Assembly (NCBI GenBank): GCA_002721895.1
Contig: PBLV01000018.1
Span: 1 to 30,390 of the forward strand
Direction of reading: 5' to 3'
Length of the DNA: 30,390 nt
Source: Verrucomicrobiales bacterium
GTDB taxonomy: Bacteria > Verrucomicrobiota > Verrucomicrobiae > Limisphaerales > UBA1100
The notes below the pieces were generated by a model. The model had not been told where the DNA came from. It ran no database searches and saw only the letters and a list, made by a program, of their open reading frames with translations. Position numbers and translations under genes: made by a program. Below are positions 23,445-30,390 of this stretch, one piece after another (position 1 is the stretch's first letter; each line of letters starts with the position of its first letter).

Positions 23445-24305
23445 CTACCCACTGATGGTCTGGACACCGAGGGCACGATGGAGGGCTGCGTTGAGGATGG
23501 TCATTTTGGGATAGCGTTGATCGGGATTGTGCGCGAGGCACTGGAGCAGAATGCGGTTTAAAAGCGCGGGGACGCCGGGGTTATGCTTGCTCGGGAGGTC
23601 GGGCCGGAAATGTTCATCAAGTTGCTGGCGGCGCGTTTGGGTGGGCTTATTACCCTCGAATGGCCTGCGGTGAGTAAGAAGTTCGTAGGCAGTGACGCCA
23701 AAGGCGAAGATGTCGGCCCGGTGGTCGTGGGGTTCGCCGCGGAGTTGTTCGGGCGCCATGTAGCTGGGGGTACCGCTGGTGAGGTTGTATTTCTTGGGTC
23801 GACGCGGGATTTTTTGGGCGGTGTCAAAATCAATGAGGTAGGGATGACCCCGGAGATCGACCATAATGTTCTCGGGCTTGAAGTCGAGATGCATCCACCC
23901 GTGGTCATGAACGAACTCCAAGGCATCGGCCATGCCGATAAGCACGTCGGAGACGTTTTCATCGATAACAGAGTCATGGCGCAGGGCGAGTTGCTTTAGG
24001 TTGGCTCCGTTTATGTAGTCCAGAACCATGAACGGAACCCCGCGCACCTTGCCATGATCGCGGAAGCCAACAATGTTGGGATGACGCGGAAGTTTTCGCA
24101 TAACGCCCAAGCCGTTCTTGAACAGCTTGGGCGCATTGGCGCTTCCTCGGGCGTTGAATCGACGCAAAGCAACAACTTGGTCGCGGGAATCTGTCGCCAG
24201 CCAGATTTGCGAGATGCCTCCTTCGTTAAGGGTCTCGTGCAGGATGTAATTTCCAAATCGCTGGCTCACTCTTTTCTGATATTGTTCTTCGTTCCACCTT
24301 GCCAC
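23445..24305 (-). CDS. Serine/threonine protein kinase-like protein with altered ATP-site residues
   Basis: A 286-residue soluble protein spanning one kinase domain with no membrane segment or sensor domain. The catalytic loop HLDFKPEN (139-146) and MAPE (183-186) are intact, as is RADIFAFG (196-203). Several ATP-site features differ from the consensus: the glycine loop reads NEGGISQIW (27-35), the beta-3 lysine position is Arg 48 (VALR), the alpha-C glutamate is not evident in KLFKNGLGVMRKL, and DFG reads DFD (159-161). It may be a divergent active kinase or a pseudokinase. The start is GTG 24305; GTG 24269 is an alternative. It ends 16 bases from the convergent MsbA-like gene and is divergent from the efflux operon. 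Confidence 0.82.
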   Translation of the reverse strand: MARWNEEQYQKRVSQRFGNYILHETLNEGGISQIWLATDSRDQVVALRRFNARGSANAPKLFKNGLGVMRKLPRHPNIVGFRDHGKVRGVPFMVLDYINGANLKQLALRHDSVIDENVSDVLIGMADALEFVHDHGWMHLDFKPENIMVDLRGHPYLIDFDTAQKIPRRPKKYNLTSGTPSYMAPEQLRGEPHDHRADIFAFGVTAYELLTHRRPFEGNKPTQTRRQQLDEHFRPDLPSKHNPGVPALLNRILLQCLAHNPDQRYPKMTILNAALHRALGVQTISG

Positions 24306-24379
24306 GAGACAGCCGCACCAAAAAAATGCACCCGCCCCGTTTGATTTTGGAAAGAGAAGGTCGCCCTCGGGCTGCCTCA

Positions 24380-24480
24380 GCCGCGAAGAGCACGCAAAGT
24401 ATCATACGTGTCAACCCCCTTGGGTGTTACCCGAACAGTCGATTTCCAAGGGTTTTTTCTAAGAAAAGGCTCTTCGCGGC
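24380..24480. repeat. Nested inverted repeats in the kinase/efflux intergenic region
   Basis: GCCGCGAAGAGC (24380-24391) is the exact reverse complement of GCTCTTCGCGGC (24469-24480). Inside, AACCCCCTTGG (24413-24423) pairs with CCAAGGGTT (24446-24454) save for two extra C, and GGGT-GTT-ACCC (24422-24432) is a further small palindrome. Together they could form a long branched hairpin in DNA or RNA. The region lies between divergent genes and may serve as a regulatory element, a structured leader, or the remnant of a small mobile element. Confidence 0.55.
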
Positions 24481-24585
24481 CGATTATGTGTCAGAGGTGT
24501 GAATAATTTGTGGGTAACGTCGGCTAAAGTGATTACGTAAAGGATTGAAGCCCTCAACGGCGTGATCGGCGCTTCTGGGGTTGTT

Positions 24586-26289
24586 TTGAGCAAAAAAATC
24601 CTAAAATGGATGTGTTTTGCGGGCTGTTTGCTGTTGATGGTGGCAGCCGTGGGGGTGGGGTGTGGCTCTGGGAAATACCGACTGGCGGCGGATGAGGAGG
24701 TTTATGGAATTCTCGATGACCGCCGGGAAACCATCCTCGGGGCAACCAATAAATTCCGAATTGATACCGATTTGTCAAAGCGACCGGTGGAAGAGGTAAG
24801 CGGAGGTGAAGTCGTGCGGGACCGTTATACGGGTGGAGGCAACCGAACCTTGACGTTGGCGGAGGCGCTGGAACTCGCAGTACAGGCGAACCGGACTTAC
24901 CAATTCAACCGCGAGAAACTTTATCTCCAAGGACTGGCTTTGACAGGCACCCGGCACCAGTTCGCACTCAAGTTCACATCCGCCTCGGTGGATTTAGGCG
25001 TGGGAAGGAGCACCGATGGCTCTCTAAAAGGAGACTCCGATGCAACCGCAACCTTGAAGAAGGCCTTCAAGGCTGGCGGCACAGTCACCGCGAGTTTGGC
25101 CAATGATCTCGTGCTTTATTTCGATGGCAACAAACCCAAGGTCCCAAGCCTGACCCTGAACCTGACGCAGCCGCTGCTGCGTGGAGCGGGCGCGGACATC
25201 GCAGCGGAGGTCCTGACTCAGGCAGAGCGTGACGTGATCTATGAGGTTCGCTCCTTCAGTCATTACCAAAAGCAGTTTGCCGTGGACGTGGTCAATGATT
25301 ACCTGAACCTCCTTCAGCAGGGGGAAAGCATGCGACTGTCCTACACAAACTACATCAACCGCGGCATTTTCCTGCAAGAAATCGAGGCGCGTGTACAGGC
25401 GGGGCTGCAGTCGGAATTTGAGGCCAAGCAAGCCAAGCAAAGCGAGTTCAGCGCCAAACTTTCCTACATGAGCTCGACCAATACGTTTCAGAACTCGCTG
25501 GACGACTTTAAACAGAAGCTGGCCCTGCCGCTGGGGACCGAAATTCGGCTGGACTTTGGTGTACTGGAAAATCTGAAACAAATGGGACTACCCCCCGTGC
25601 CCATCACTGATCAGGCAGGTTACCGCCTGGCGATCACAAACCGCCTGGACTTATTGAACACGATTGACAAGTTCGAGGATTCCAAGCGCAAAGTGCGAGT
25701 GGCGCGGCAGGACTTGAAGCCCAGTCTCTCCATCGTCGCGGATGCCTCATTGACAGACCAATTTTACACTTCGTTTCAACCCGAAAAATTCACGGCCAAC
25801 GCGGGACTCAAGCTGGACCTCCCCTTGGACCAGTTGTCCGAAAGAAACGCCTACCGAACGAGCCTTATTTCCTATGAGCGCCAGTTGCGCAGCCTAGCAA
25901 CGGAACTGGACAGTCTGCGTGACGGAGTGCGGACAGACGTGCGAAACCTGGTGCGCCAGCGGGAAAACTATTTCACCCAGTTGGCGGCGGAGAAGAACGC
26001 GGCGGAAAACCTGCAGGCCACGCGAGAACGATTGCGGCTGGGATTCCCCGGCGTACGCACGCGAGACATCATCACGGCACAGGATCAGTTGTTGCAGGCG
26101 CAGCTGTCGGTCTCCAAGGCCTCCGTGGACTATCACAAAACCCGCTTGAAGCTGCTGAAGGACGTGGGTATTTTGGACACCACGCAGGAGGCATTTTGGT
26201 TGAAGACCATCCCCGTGCCGGGATCGCCAGCCGTGCCGGCGGGGCCATCGCAGGAAATTATTCCGCCCCACAATATTTTGGGCCAATAA
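24586..26289 (+). CDS. TolC-family outer-membrane efflux lipoprotein
   Basis: The outer-membrane channel of a tripartite pump. From TTG 24586 the product is 567 residues and starts with a lipoprotein-like signal (MSKKILKWMCFAG, then a hydrophobic run ending at Cys 26, VGVGC). GTG 24562 is an alternative, but it would put eight extra residues ahead of the basic n-region; GGGG lies about six bases before the TTG. TolC features include TLAEALELAVQANRTYQFNREKLYLQGLAL, LNLTQPLLRGAG, the repeat counterpart GYRLAITNRLDLLNTIDKFEDSKRKVRVARQDLKPSLSI (in two halves of the duplicated fold) and a long coiled-coil segment before RTRDIITAQDQLL. The adaptor starts one base after its stop. The first promoter is likely in the intergenic region upstream. 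Confidence 0.85.
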   Translation: MSKKILKWMCFAGCLLLMVAAVGVGCGSGKYRLAADEEVYGILDDRRETILGATNKFRIDTDLSKRPVEEVSGGEVVRDRYTGGGNRTLTLAEALELAVQANRTYQFNREKLYLQGLALTGTRHQFALKFTSASVDLGVGRSTDGSLKGDSDATATLKKAFKAGGTVTASLANDLVLYFDGNKPKVPSLTLNLTQPLLRGAGADIAAEVLTQAERDVIYEVRSFSHYQKQFAVDVVNDYLNLLQQGESMRLSYTNYINRGIFLQEIEARVQAGLQSEFEAKQAKQSEFSAKLSYMSSTNTFQNSLDDFKQKLALPLGTEIRLDFGVLENLKQMGLPPVPITDQAGYRLAITNRLDLLNTIDKFEDSKRKVRVARQDLKPSLSIVADASLTDQFYTSFQPEKFTANAGLKLDLPLDQLSERNAYRTSLISYERQLRSLATELDSLRDGVRTDVRNLVRQRENYFTQLAAEKNAAENLQATRERLRLGFPGVRTRDIITAQDQLLQAQLSVSKASVDYHKTRLKLLKDVGILDTTQEAFWLKTIPVPGSPAVPAGPSQEIIPPHNILGQ

Positions 26290-26290
26290 A

Positions 26291-28321
26291 ATGAGTGAGG
26301 ATAAAAAAGTGATTTATGAGAGCACGTCGAAGCGTGGAGGCTTTGCGTTAGGCAAGGTGCTGGGGTTGCTGCTGGTCGCGGGCGTAGTGGGTGGCGGTGT
26401 CTACACGGGCAACTGGTTTCTCAACAAGGAGGAGAAGAAAGAGCAGGAACAAAAGCATTACGTGGCCAAGAAGGCGGACTTTCGCGTGACGGTGAAGTTG
26501 ACGGGACGGCTGGTCTCGACTGACGTAGAAGTGCTCAAGTGTGAGTTAGAGGGACAAACGACCATCAAAACTGTGATTGATGAAGGCGAGACGGTGGATG
26601 GGCCATCCGATTACGTGGTCGCAGAGGGAGACACACTGGAGTCCATTGCCACGATACACGACAAATTCGATTACTGCATCAAGCAGTTGAACTCCAAATT
26701 GGAGATCGACTGGGACAACCTGGAATCGGGCACAGAAATTCAATTGCCGGGAACTTTGCTTGTGGAACTGGATCCCCAAAGTCTCAACGAACGTATCAGC
26801 AACCAGAGGATTTCCGTACAGCGTGCGGAAAACAATCTCAGCCGTGCCGAAGGCAACAAGGAAACCTTGATTTTGTCATCCGCGCTGGCGTTGAAAGTGG
26901 CGGAAAACTCCTACACCAACGCGGTGATGCAGTTGGATCAACTTGAAAATAGTACGTTCGAAACCTACATCCAGCAGTCCGAGGGGGACATTGAGAACCT
27001 GAAGACCGATGTGGAATTGGCCGAGAAGAACCTAGCCGCCTACACCAAGCTCAAGGAACTGGGCTTTGTTTCCGACGTGGAGGTGCTGCGCCAAATTTCA
27101 TTGCGCGACAAGGCTCAACACCAGATCAAGATGCGCCGAGCGGACCTGGAGGCTTACCGAAAGTACGACATCGTCTCCCTGCGCCGCGCGAAGGAGTTGA
27201 CGGTGGATGAGACCCAGGTCCAGATCGAGAAACAGAAGGTCCTCAACAAGGCCAACATGCGCGACGCGGAATCCGACATCCTGACCGCACAGGAAACCCT
27301 GAAGCTGGAGCGGGAAAAACTGGAGGACCTAAATGAACAGATGGCTAACACGAAAATTTACGCGCCGCAGGATGGCACAGTCCTGTACTGGTCCGCGCGT
27401 CACCACCACCACCGCAGCGAACCCATCATTGAGGGCGCCCGGGTCTACCGGGGAACGCCGATGATCAAGCTGCCGCGGACCAAGTCGCTCAAGGTCGACA
27501 TCAGCGTGCCTCAAGCCAAGCACAAATCACTTTACAAGGGCATGCGCGCCTACATCGAGGTGGAGGATGTGAAGCTGCCGGGGACGTTGTCCTATCTCAG
27601 CCCCACCGTGGACAATAACCAGCGTGGACACACAGACAAATCCTACTTCAAGGGCGAAGTCAGCATCGACACCACGAACTATCCCGATTCCGTGTCGGAA
27701 GGAATGACGGTGACCGTGGAATTAGTGGTGGTGAATTTGAAGGGCAAAAACCAGCGCATCAAGGTACCCAACCAGTGTGTCACCACCCGCATGATCGACA
27801 AGGACACGCCGGAACGCGGATGCTGGGTGCTGAATCCGGCCACCAAGAAACACCGTTGGCGCCCCGTGAAAATCGAGTATAGCGATGAACAGTTCATCGC
27901 CATCAAGGAGGAAACCGACCCCAATCGCGGTCTGCGCGAAGGCGAGCTGGTGCACCTCTCGCCGCTCTCCAAGGCGGAGAACCTGAACCTAGAGGAAGCG
28001 GTCATGGGCAAGGGCGAGGTGGACCTGAAATCAAAGACGGAGGTCAACGTCACCGAGGAGGAAAGCCCCATGGCTCTCCTCAAGATTACCGACCAGCAAA
28101 AAACCGCCTGGAACGCCGCGCGCACCAAGGCCAAGGCCGCCTTTGACCAAGTGATCACCCGCGCCAGTGTCGGGGAGATTCGGCGCGAGGAAATTACCAC
28201 CGCGCAGGAAAAGGTGGGCGACGATTTCCGTGCCGAGGTCAAGGGATTCCTCACTCAGGAGCAGTTGCAGAAATTCGATCAGCAAAAGGCCAAGAACATC
28301 CGCGTGCTCTTCGCCAAATAA
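26291..28321 (+). CDS. MacA/HlyD-type membrane-fusion adaptor with inserted LysM-like segment and C-terminal helical tail
   Basis: A 676-residue periplasmic adaptor, much longer than the usual 350-400, linking the ABC permease to the TolC-like channel. An inner-membrane anchor spans about 21-44. The first half of the lipoyl domain (about 76-104) is interrupted at 108-153 by YVVAEGDTLESIA...GTEIQLP, a LysM-like pattern, before TLLVELDP resumes it. A coiled-coil hairpin follows (163-352), then the second lipoyl half (354-397) with four histidines at 371-374, a beta-barrel domain (about 398-480) and a membrane-proximal domain (485-560). Residues 590-676 form a helical tail with FLTQEQLQKFDQQ, resembling Spy/CpxP or LTxxQ-type segments. 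It lies one base after the TolC gene. The substrate is unknown. Confidence 0.85.
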   Translation: MSEDKKVIYESTSKRGGFALGKVLGLLLVAGVVGGGVYTGNWFLNKEEKKEQEQKHYVAKKADFRVTVKLTGRLVSTDVEVLKCELEGQTTIKTVIDEGETVDGPSDYVVAEGDTLESIATIHDKFDYCIKQLNSKLEIDWDNLESGTEIQLPGTLLVELDPQSLNERISNQRISVQRAENNLSRAEGNKETLILSSALALKVAENSYTNAVMQLDQLENSTFETYIQQSEGDIENLKTDVELAEKNLAAYTKLKELGFVSDVEVLRQISLRDKAQHQIKMRRADLEAYRKYDIVSLRRAKELTVDETQVQIEKQKVLNKANMRDAESDILTAQETLKLEREKLEDLNEQMANTKIYAPQDGTVLYWSARHHHHRSEPIIEGARVYRGTPMIKLPRTKSLKVDISVPQAKHKSLYKGMRAYIEVEDVKLPGTLSYLSPTVDNNQRGHTDKSYFKGEVSIDTTNYPDSVSEGMTVTVELVVVNLKGKNQRIKVPNQCVTTRMIDKDTPERGCWVLNPATKKHRWRPVKIEYSDEQFIAIKEETDPNRGLREGELVHLSPLSKAENLNLEEAVMGKGEVDLKSKTEVNVTEEESPMALLKITDQQKTAWNAARTKAKAAFDQVITRASVGEIRREEITTAQEKVGDDFRAEVKGFLTQEQLQKFDQQKAKNIRVLFAK

Positions 28322-28341
28322 CTGGCCCCACGCATGCTCCA

Positions 28342-29211
28342 ATGGCCACGCGCAACATCATTGAGATCAAGAATCTCACCAAGGTCTATGACCTTGGCGC
28401 CGTGCAGGTACCGGCATTGCGCGGGCTGAATTTCAACGTGGAGGAAGGCTCCTACACGGCCATCATGGGCCCCTCGGGCTCGGGCAAGTCCACGCTTTTA
28501 AACATCCTTGGCTGCCTCGACCGGCCGACTGCCGGCGAATATCACTTGGGCGATGACAACGTGGCAAGCATGAGCGACCGCGAACTCTCCGGCGTGCGTG
28601 GCGCCCGTATTGGTTTCATCTTCCAGTCGTACAACCTCATCCAGCAACTGAACGTCATTGAGAACATCCATGTACCACTCTTTTATCAAGGCAGGGACAT
28701 CAGCGATTTCCGCGACCACTGCGTAAAACTGGCAGACAAGGTGGGGCTTGGCGACCGGCTGGACCATCGGCCCATGCAGTTGTCAGGCGGCCAGCAGCAG
28801 CGTGTGGCCGTTGCGCGGGCACTAGCCAATGAGCCGTTGATGCTGCTGGCCGATGAACCCACGGGCAACCTCGACACCACCACAGAACAGGAGATTCTGG
28901 ACATTCTGGATGAACTCCACGCCGAGGGCCGCACGCTCGTGGTGGTCACTCACGATGACGCCGTGGCCGCGCGCGCCGAGCGGGTCATCAACCTGAAGGA
29001 CGGCCTGATCGACCGAGACATTCGCAACGGCAAGGACCAACCGAAGGCGAAGGAAAAACCGCAGCCGGCCATCATCACATCCATCCAGTTAAGCGAGGAG
29101 GATCTGCAGACTGTTCCCGCGAATGAGAAAGAGGATGACGAAAAAATCCGGGTCAAAGTCAAGCTGACCCGCAAGACCAACAACAACCCAGGGGCGGCAC
29201 AGGAGGACTGA
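28342..29211 (+). CDS. ABC transporter ATPase, MacB/LolD-type
   Basis: The nucleotide-binding subunit of the pump. The 289-residue product has Walker A GPSGSGKS (43-50), the Q-loop FQSYNLI (94-100), the signature LSGGQQQR (147-154), Walker B with LLADEPTGNLD (168-178) and the switch His 204. The segment PTGNLDTTT and the LNVIENIHVPLFYQG stretch are typical of the LolD/MacB-type ATPases that drive mechanotransmission rather than direct transport. About 60 residues after the normal end (from about 228) form a highly charged Lys/Glu-rich tail not needed for the fold. The gene lies 20 bases after the adaptor and is followed by AGGAGG and the permease. Unlike Escherichia coli MacB, ATPase and permease are separate proteins. 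Confidence 0.92.
   Translation: MATRNIIEIKNLTKVYDLGAVQVPALRGLNFNVEEGSYTAIMGPSGSGKSTLLNILGCLDRPTAGEYHLGDDNVASMSDRELSGVRGARIGFIFQSYNLIQQLNVIENIHVPLFYQGRDISDFRDHCVKLADKVGLGDRLDHRPMQLSGGQQQRVAVARALANEPLMLLADEPTGNLDTTTEQEILDILDELHAEGRTLVVVTHDDAVAARAERVINLKDGLIDRDIRNGKDQPKAKEKPQPAIITSIQLSEEDLQTVPANEKEDDEKIRVKVKLTRKTNNNPGAAQED
29201..29206 (+). promoter_or_regulatory. Strong ribosome-binding site for the permease gene
   Basis: AGGAGG ends six bases before ATG 29213. It lies within the last codons of the ATPase gene and decides the permease start over a second in-frame ATG at 29228. Confidence 0.8.
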
Positions 29212-29212
29212 C

Positions 29213-30390
29213 ATGCACGGGTTCTCCATGCTCCGGATCGTCCAGGTCGGGTTTAAAAGCCTGCGTCTGCACAAGTTGCGCAGCGGGTTGACCATGCTCG
29301 GCATGATCATCGGCGTCTGGGCGGTCATCACGCTGGTGGCCATCGGCGAGGGCGCCAGCCACGACGCACAGGAAGCCATCAAGGCGCTGGGCGCCAACAA
29401 CGTCATCATCCGCAGCGTCAAGCCCATGTCGGACAAGACCCAACTGCAGGGCCGCGAGATGCAGTGGGAAACGATTTATGGGCTGAAGAATGCCGATGCC
29501 GTGCGCATTGCCAAGACCGTGCCCGGGGTCATCAAGGTGCTGCCGATCCTCACTCAGCGAAAGAACATCCGCCATGGCATTCGCGATGAAGACTGCCAGC
29601 TCATCGGCACCTATCCCTACTATCCGGAATTCACCCAGGCCAAGATGGTGGCTGGCCAATTCCTGAACGAGATTGAGGAGGCACAAAAAAAGAACTCCTG
29701 CGTGATCACCCGCACGCTGGCGGAGAAGTTGTTTGCCGGCCACAACCCGCTGATGGAGGACGTTGTCATCGGCGGCTTTGAATCGCATCAGGTTTTTCGT
29801 GTGAAAGGCATCATCGAAGAACGCTCGGATCAGGACAAGATGCCCAAGGACAAGGAGGTAATGGGACGCACCATTCGATCCAACGTGTTCATCCCGCTCT
29901 CCACCTTCAAGGCGCTGTACGGCATCAAGAACATTGACCGCAGCGTGGGCAGCCTGATTGTGGAACGCGTTGATCTCTCCGAGATTCGCGTGGAGTTTGG
30001 ATCCGTTGAGGAAGTGATGCCCGCGCTGCCGCTACTGCGGGAGGCCCTAGACAAGACGCGGCGGGGCAAGGTGGATTACGAGTTCCAAGTACCCATCAAC
30101 GAGTTGAACGCGCTGCGTGCACAGAAAGCTCGCGACACGCGGATGCTGTTGTACATCGCGTGCATCTCGCTGCTGGTGGGCGGCATTGGCATCATGAACA
30201 TCATGCTGGCCACAGTGACGGAACGGACGCAGGAAATTGGCGTGCGGCGCGCCTTGGGAGCCACACGGGTGGATATCACTGTCCAGTTTCTGGTGGAGTC
30301 GCTGATGCTTTGCCTTATCGGCGGTGCCATTGGTGTGGCGGGCGGCTGGGGCTTCGCGGAAATCCGCCATCATTTCCTGAACCAAACCAC
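29213..30390 (+). CDS. MacB/FtsX-type ABC permease (3' end outside window)
   Basis: The membrane subunit of the efflux system, cut by the window end after 392 codons. The product begins with LRIVQVGFKSLRLHKLRSGLTMLGMIIG, the standard MacB/FtsX N-terminus, whose first membrane helix ends at VWAVITLVAIGEG. A large periplasmic domain (about 50-310) follows, containing LGANNVIIRS, the VITRTLAEKLFAG segment and VFRVKGIIEER. The next helix, LYIACISLLVGGIGIMNIMLATVTERTQEIGVRRALGAT (about 320-350 onward), is the FtsX core motif, and another helix starts at FLVESLMLCLIGGAIGVAGG. The rest of the last helix is missing. The start is fixed by AGGAGG six bases upstream. Family knowledge suggests substrates such as peptides, lipids or lipoproteins, none of which the sequence decides. 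Confidence 0.92.
   Translation, partial: MHGFSMLRIVQVGFKSLRLHKLRSGLTMLGMIIGVWAVITLVAIGEGASHDAQEAIKALGANNVIIRSVKPMSDKTQLQGREMQWETIYGLKNADAVRIAKTVPGVIKVLPILTQRKNIRHGIRDEDCQLIGTYPYYPEFTQAKMVAGQFLNEIEEAQKKNSCVITRTLAEKLFAGHNPLMEDVVIGGFESHQVFRVKGIIEERSDQDKMPKDKEVMGRTIRSNVFIPLSTFKALYGIKNIDRSVGSLIVERVDLSEIRVEFGSVEEVMPALPLLREALDKTRRGKVDYEFQVPINELNALRAQKARDTRMLLYIACISLLVGGIGIMNIMLATVTERTQEIGVRRALGATRVDITVQFLVESLMLCLIGGAIGVAGGWGFAEIRHHFLNQT

Noticed and set aside
27401..27412. His codon run as an artificial affinity tag
   Set aside because: Only four codons, internal to a natural adaptor, with no vector sequence around it.
1..30390. tRNA, rRNA, CRISPR array, insertion sequence or phage genes
   Set aside because: Reading through intergenic parts showed no cloverleaf-like or T-arm pattern, no regularly spaced repeats and no transposase, integrase or phage protein. 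A covariance-model scan would be needed to be certain.

Overview
The window reads as chromosomal DNA of a Gram-negative bacterium, most likely a member of the Verrucomicrobiota/PVC lineage. That placement is an inference from gene style: frequent TTG/GTG starts, weak Shine-Dalgarno signals, and a TolC-like lipoprotein in a MacAB-type operon. No rRNA or marker gene settles it. It is gene dense, with no stretch over about 280 bases lacking a gene. I saw no tRNA, rRNA, CRISPR array, transposase or phage gene.

Layout. (1) 1-4.1 kb, housekeeping edge: the 3' part of a CstA-type carbon-starvation transporter, nadD, rsfS, then on the minus strand a DUF4149-like membrane protein and an exported tandem metallo-beta-lactamase-fold protein. 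(2) 4.2-9.2 kb, plus strand: an FkbM methyltransferase, an O-antigen-ligase-like membrane protein and three glycosyltransferases. The last four are joined by 4-base ATGA overlaps. (3) 9.25-10.8 kb: a 2OG-Fe(II) oxygenase coupled to a second FkbM methyltransferase. (4) 10.8-13.6 kb, minus strand: a heptosyltransferase-like GT9, a KdsD/KpsF arabinose-5-phosphate isomerase and a GT-A-like glycosyltransferase. (5) 13.7-19.7 kb: a GT-B-like protein, five class I methyltransferases and a GT4 enzyme, in DNA of visibly lower and patchier G+C. (6) 19.7-23.4 kb: a WaaG-like GT4, a WaaE-like GT2 and an MsbA-like ABC exporter, joined by 4-base overlaps. (7) 23.4-24.3 kb, minus strand: a kinase-like protein with altered ATP-site residues. 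(8) 24.6 kb to the end: TolC-like outer-membrane factor, membrane-fusion adaptor, ABC ATPase and FtsX/MacB permease (cut by the window end), a complete tripartite-pump operon.

Together regions 2-6 look like a lipopolysaccharide core/O-glycan locus: a Kdo precursor enzyme, heptosyltransferase-like and core-type transferases, a ligase and a lipid flippase, with an unusually large set of methyltransferases (seven) and one oxygenase that may decorate the glycan.

The most unusual single item is the adaptor of the terminal efflux operon. A LysM-like segment appears inserted inside its lipoyl (barrel-sandwich) domain, and it carries a C-terminal helical tail. Other points worth a look are nested inverted repeats between the kinase and efflux genes, an in-frame amber codon ahead of a methyltransferase start, and a switch of strand G/C bias near 9-12 kb.
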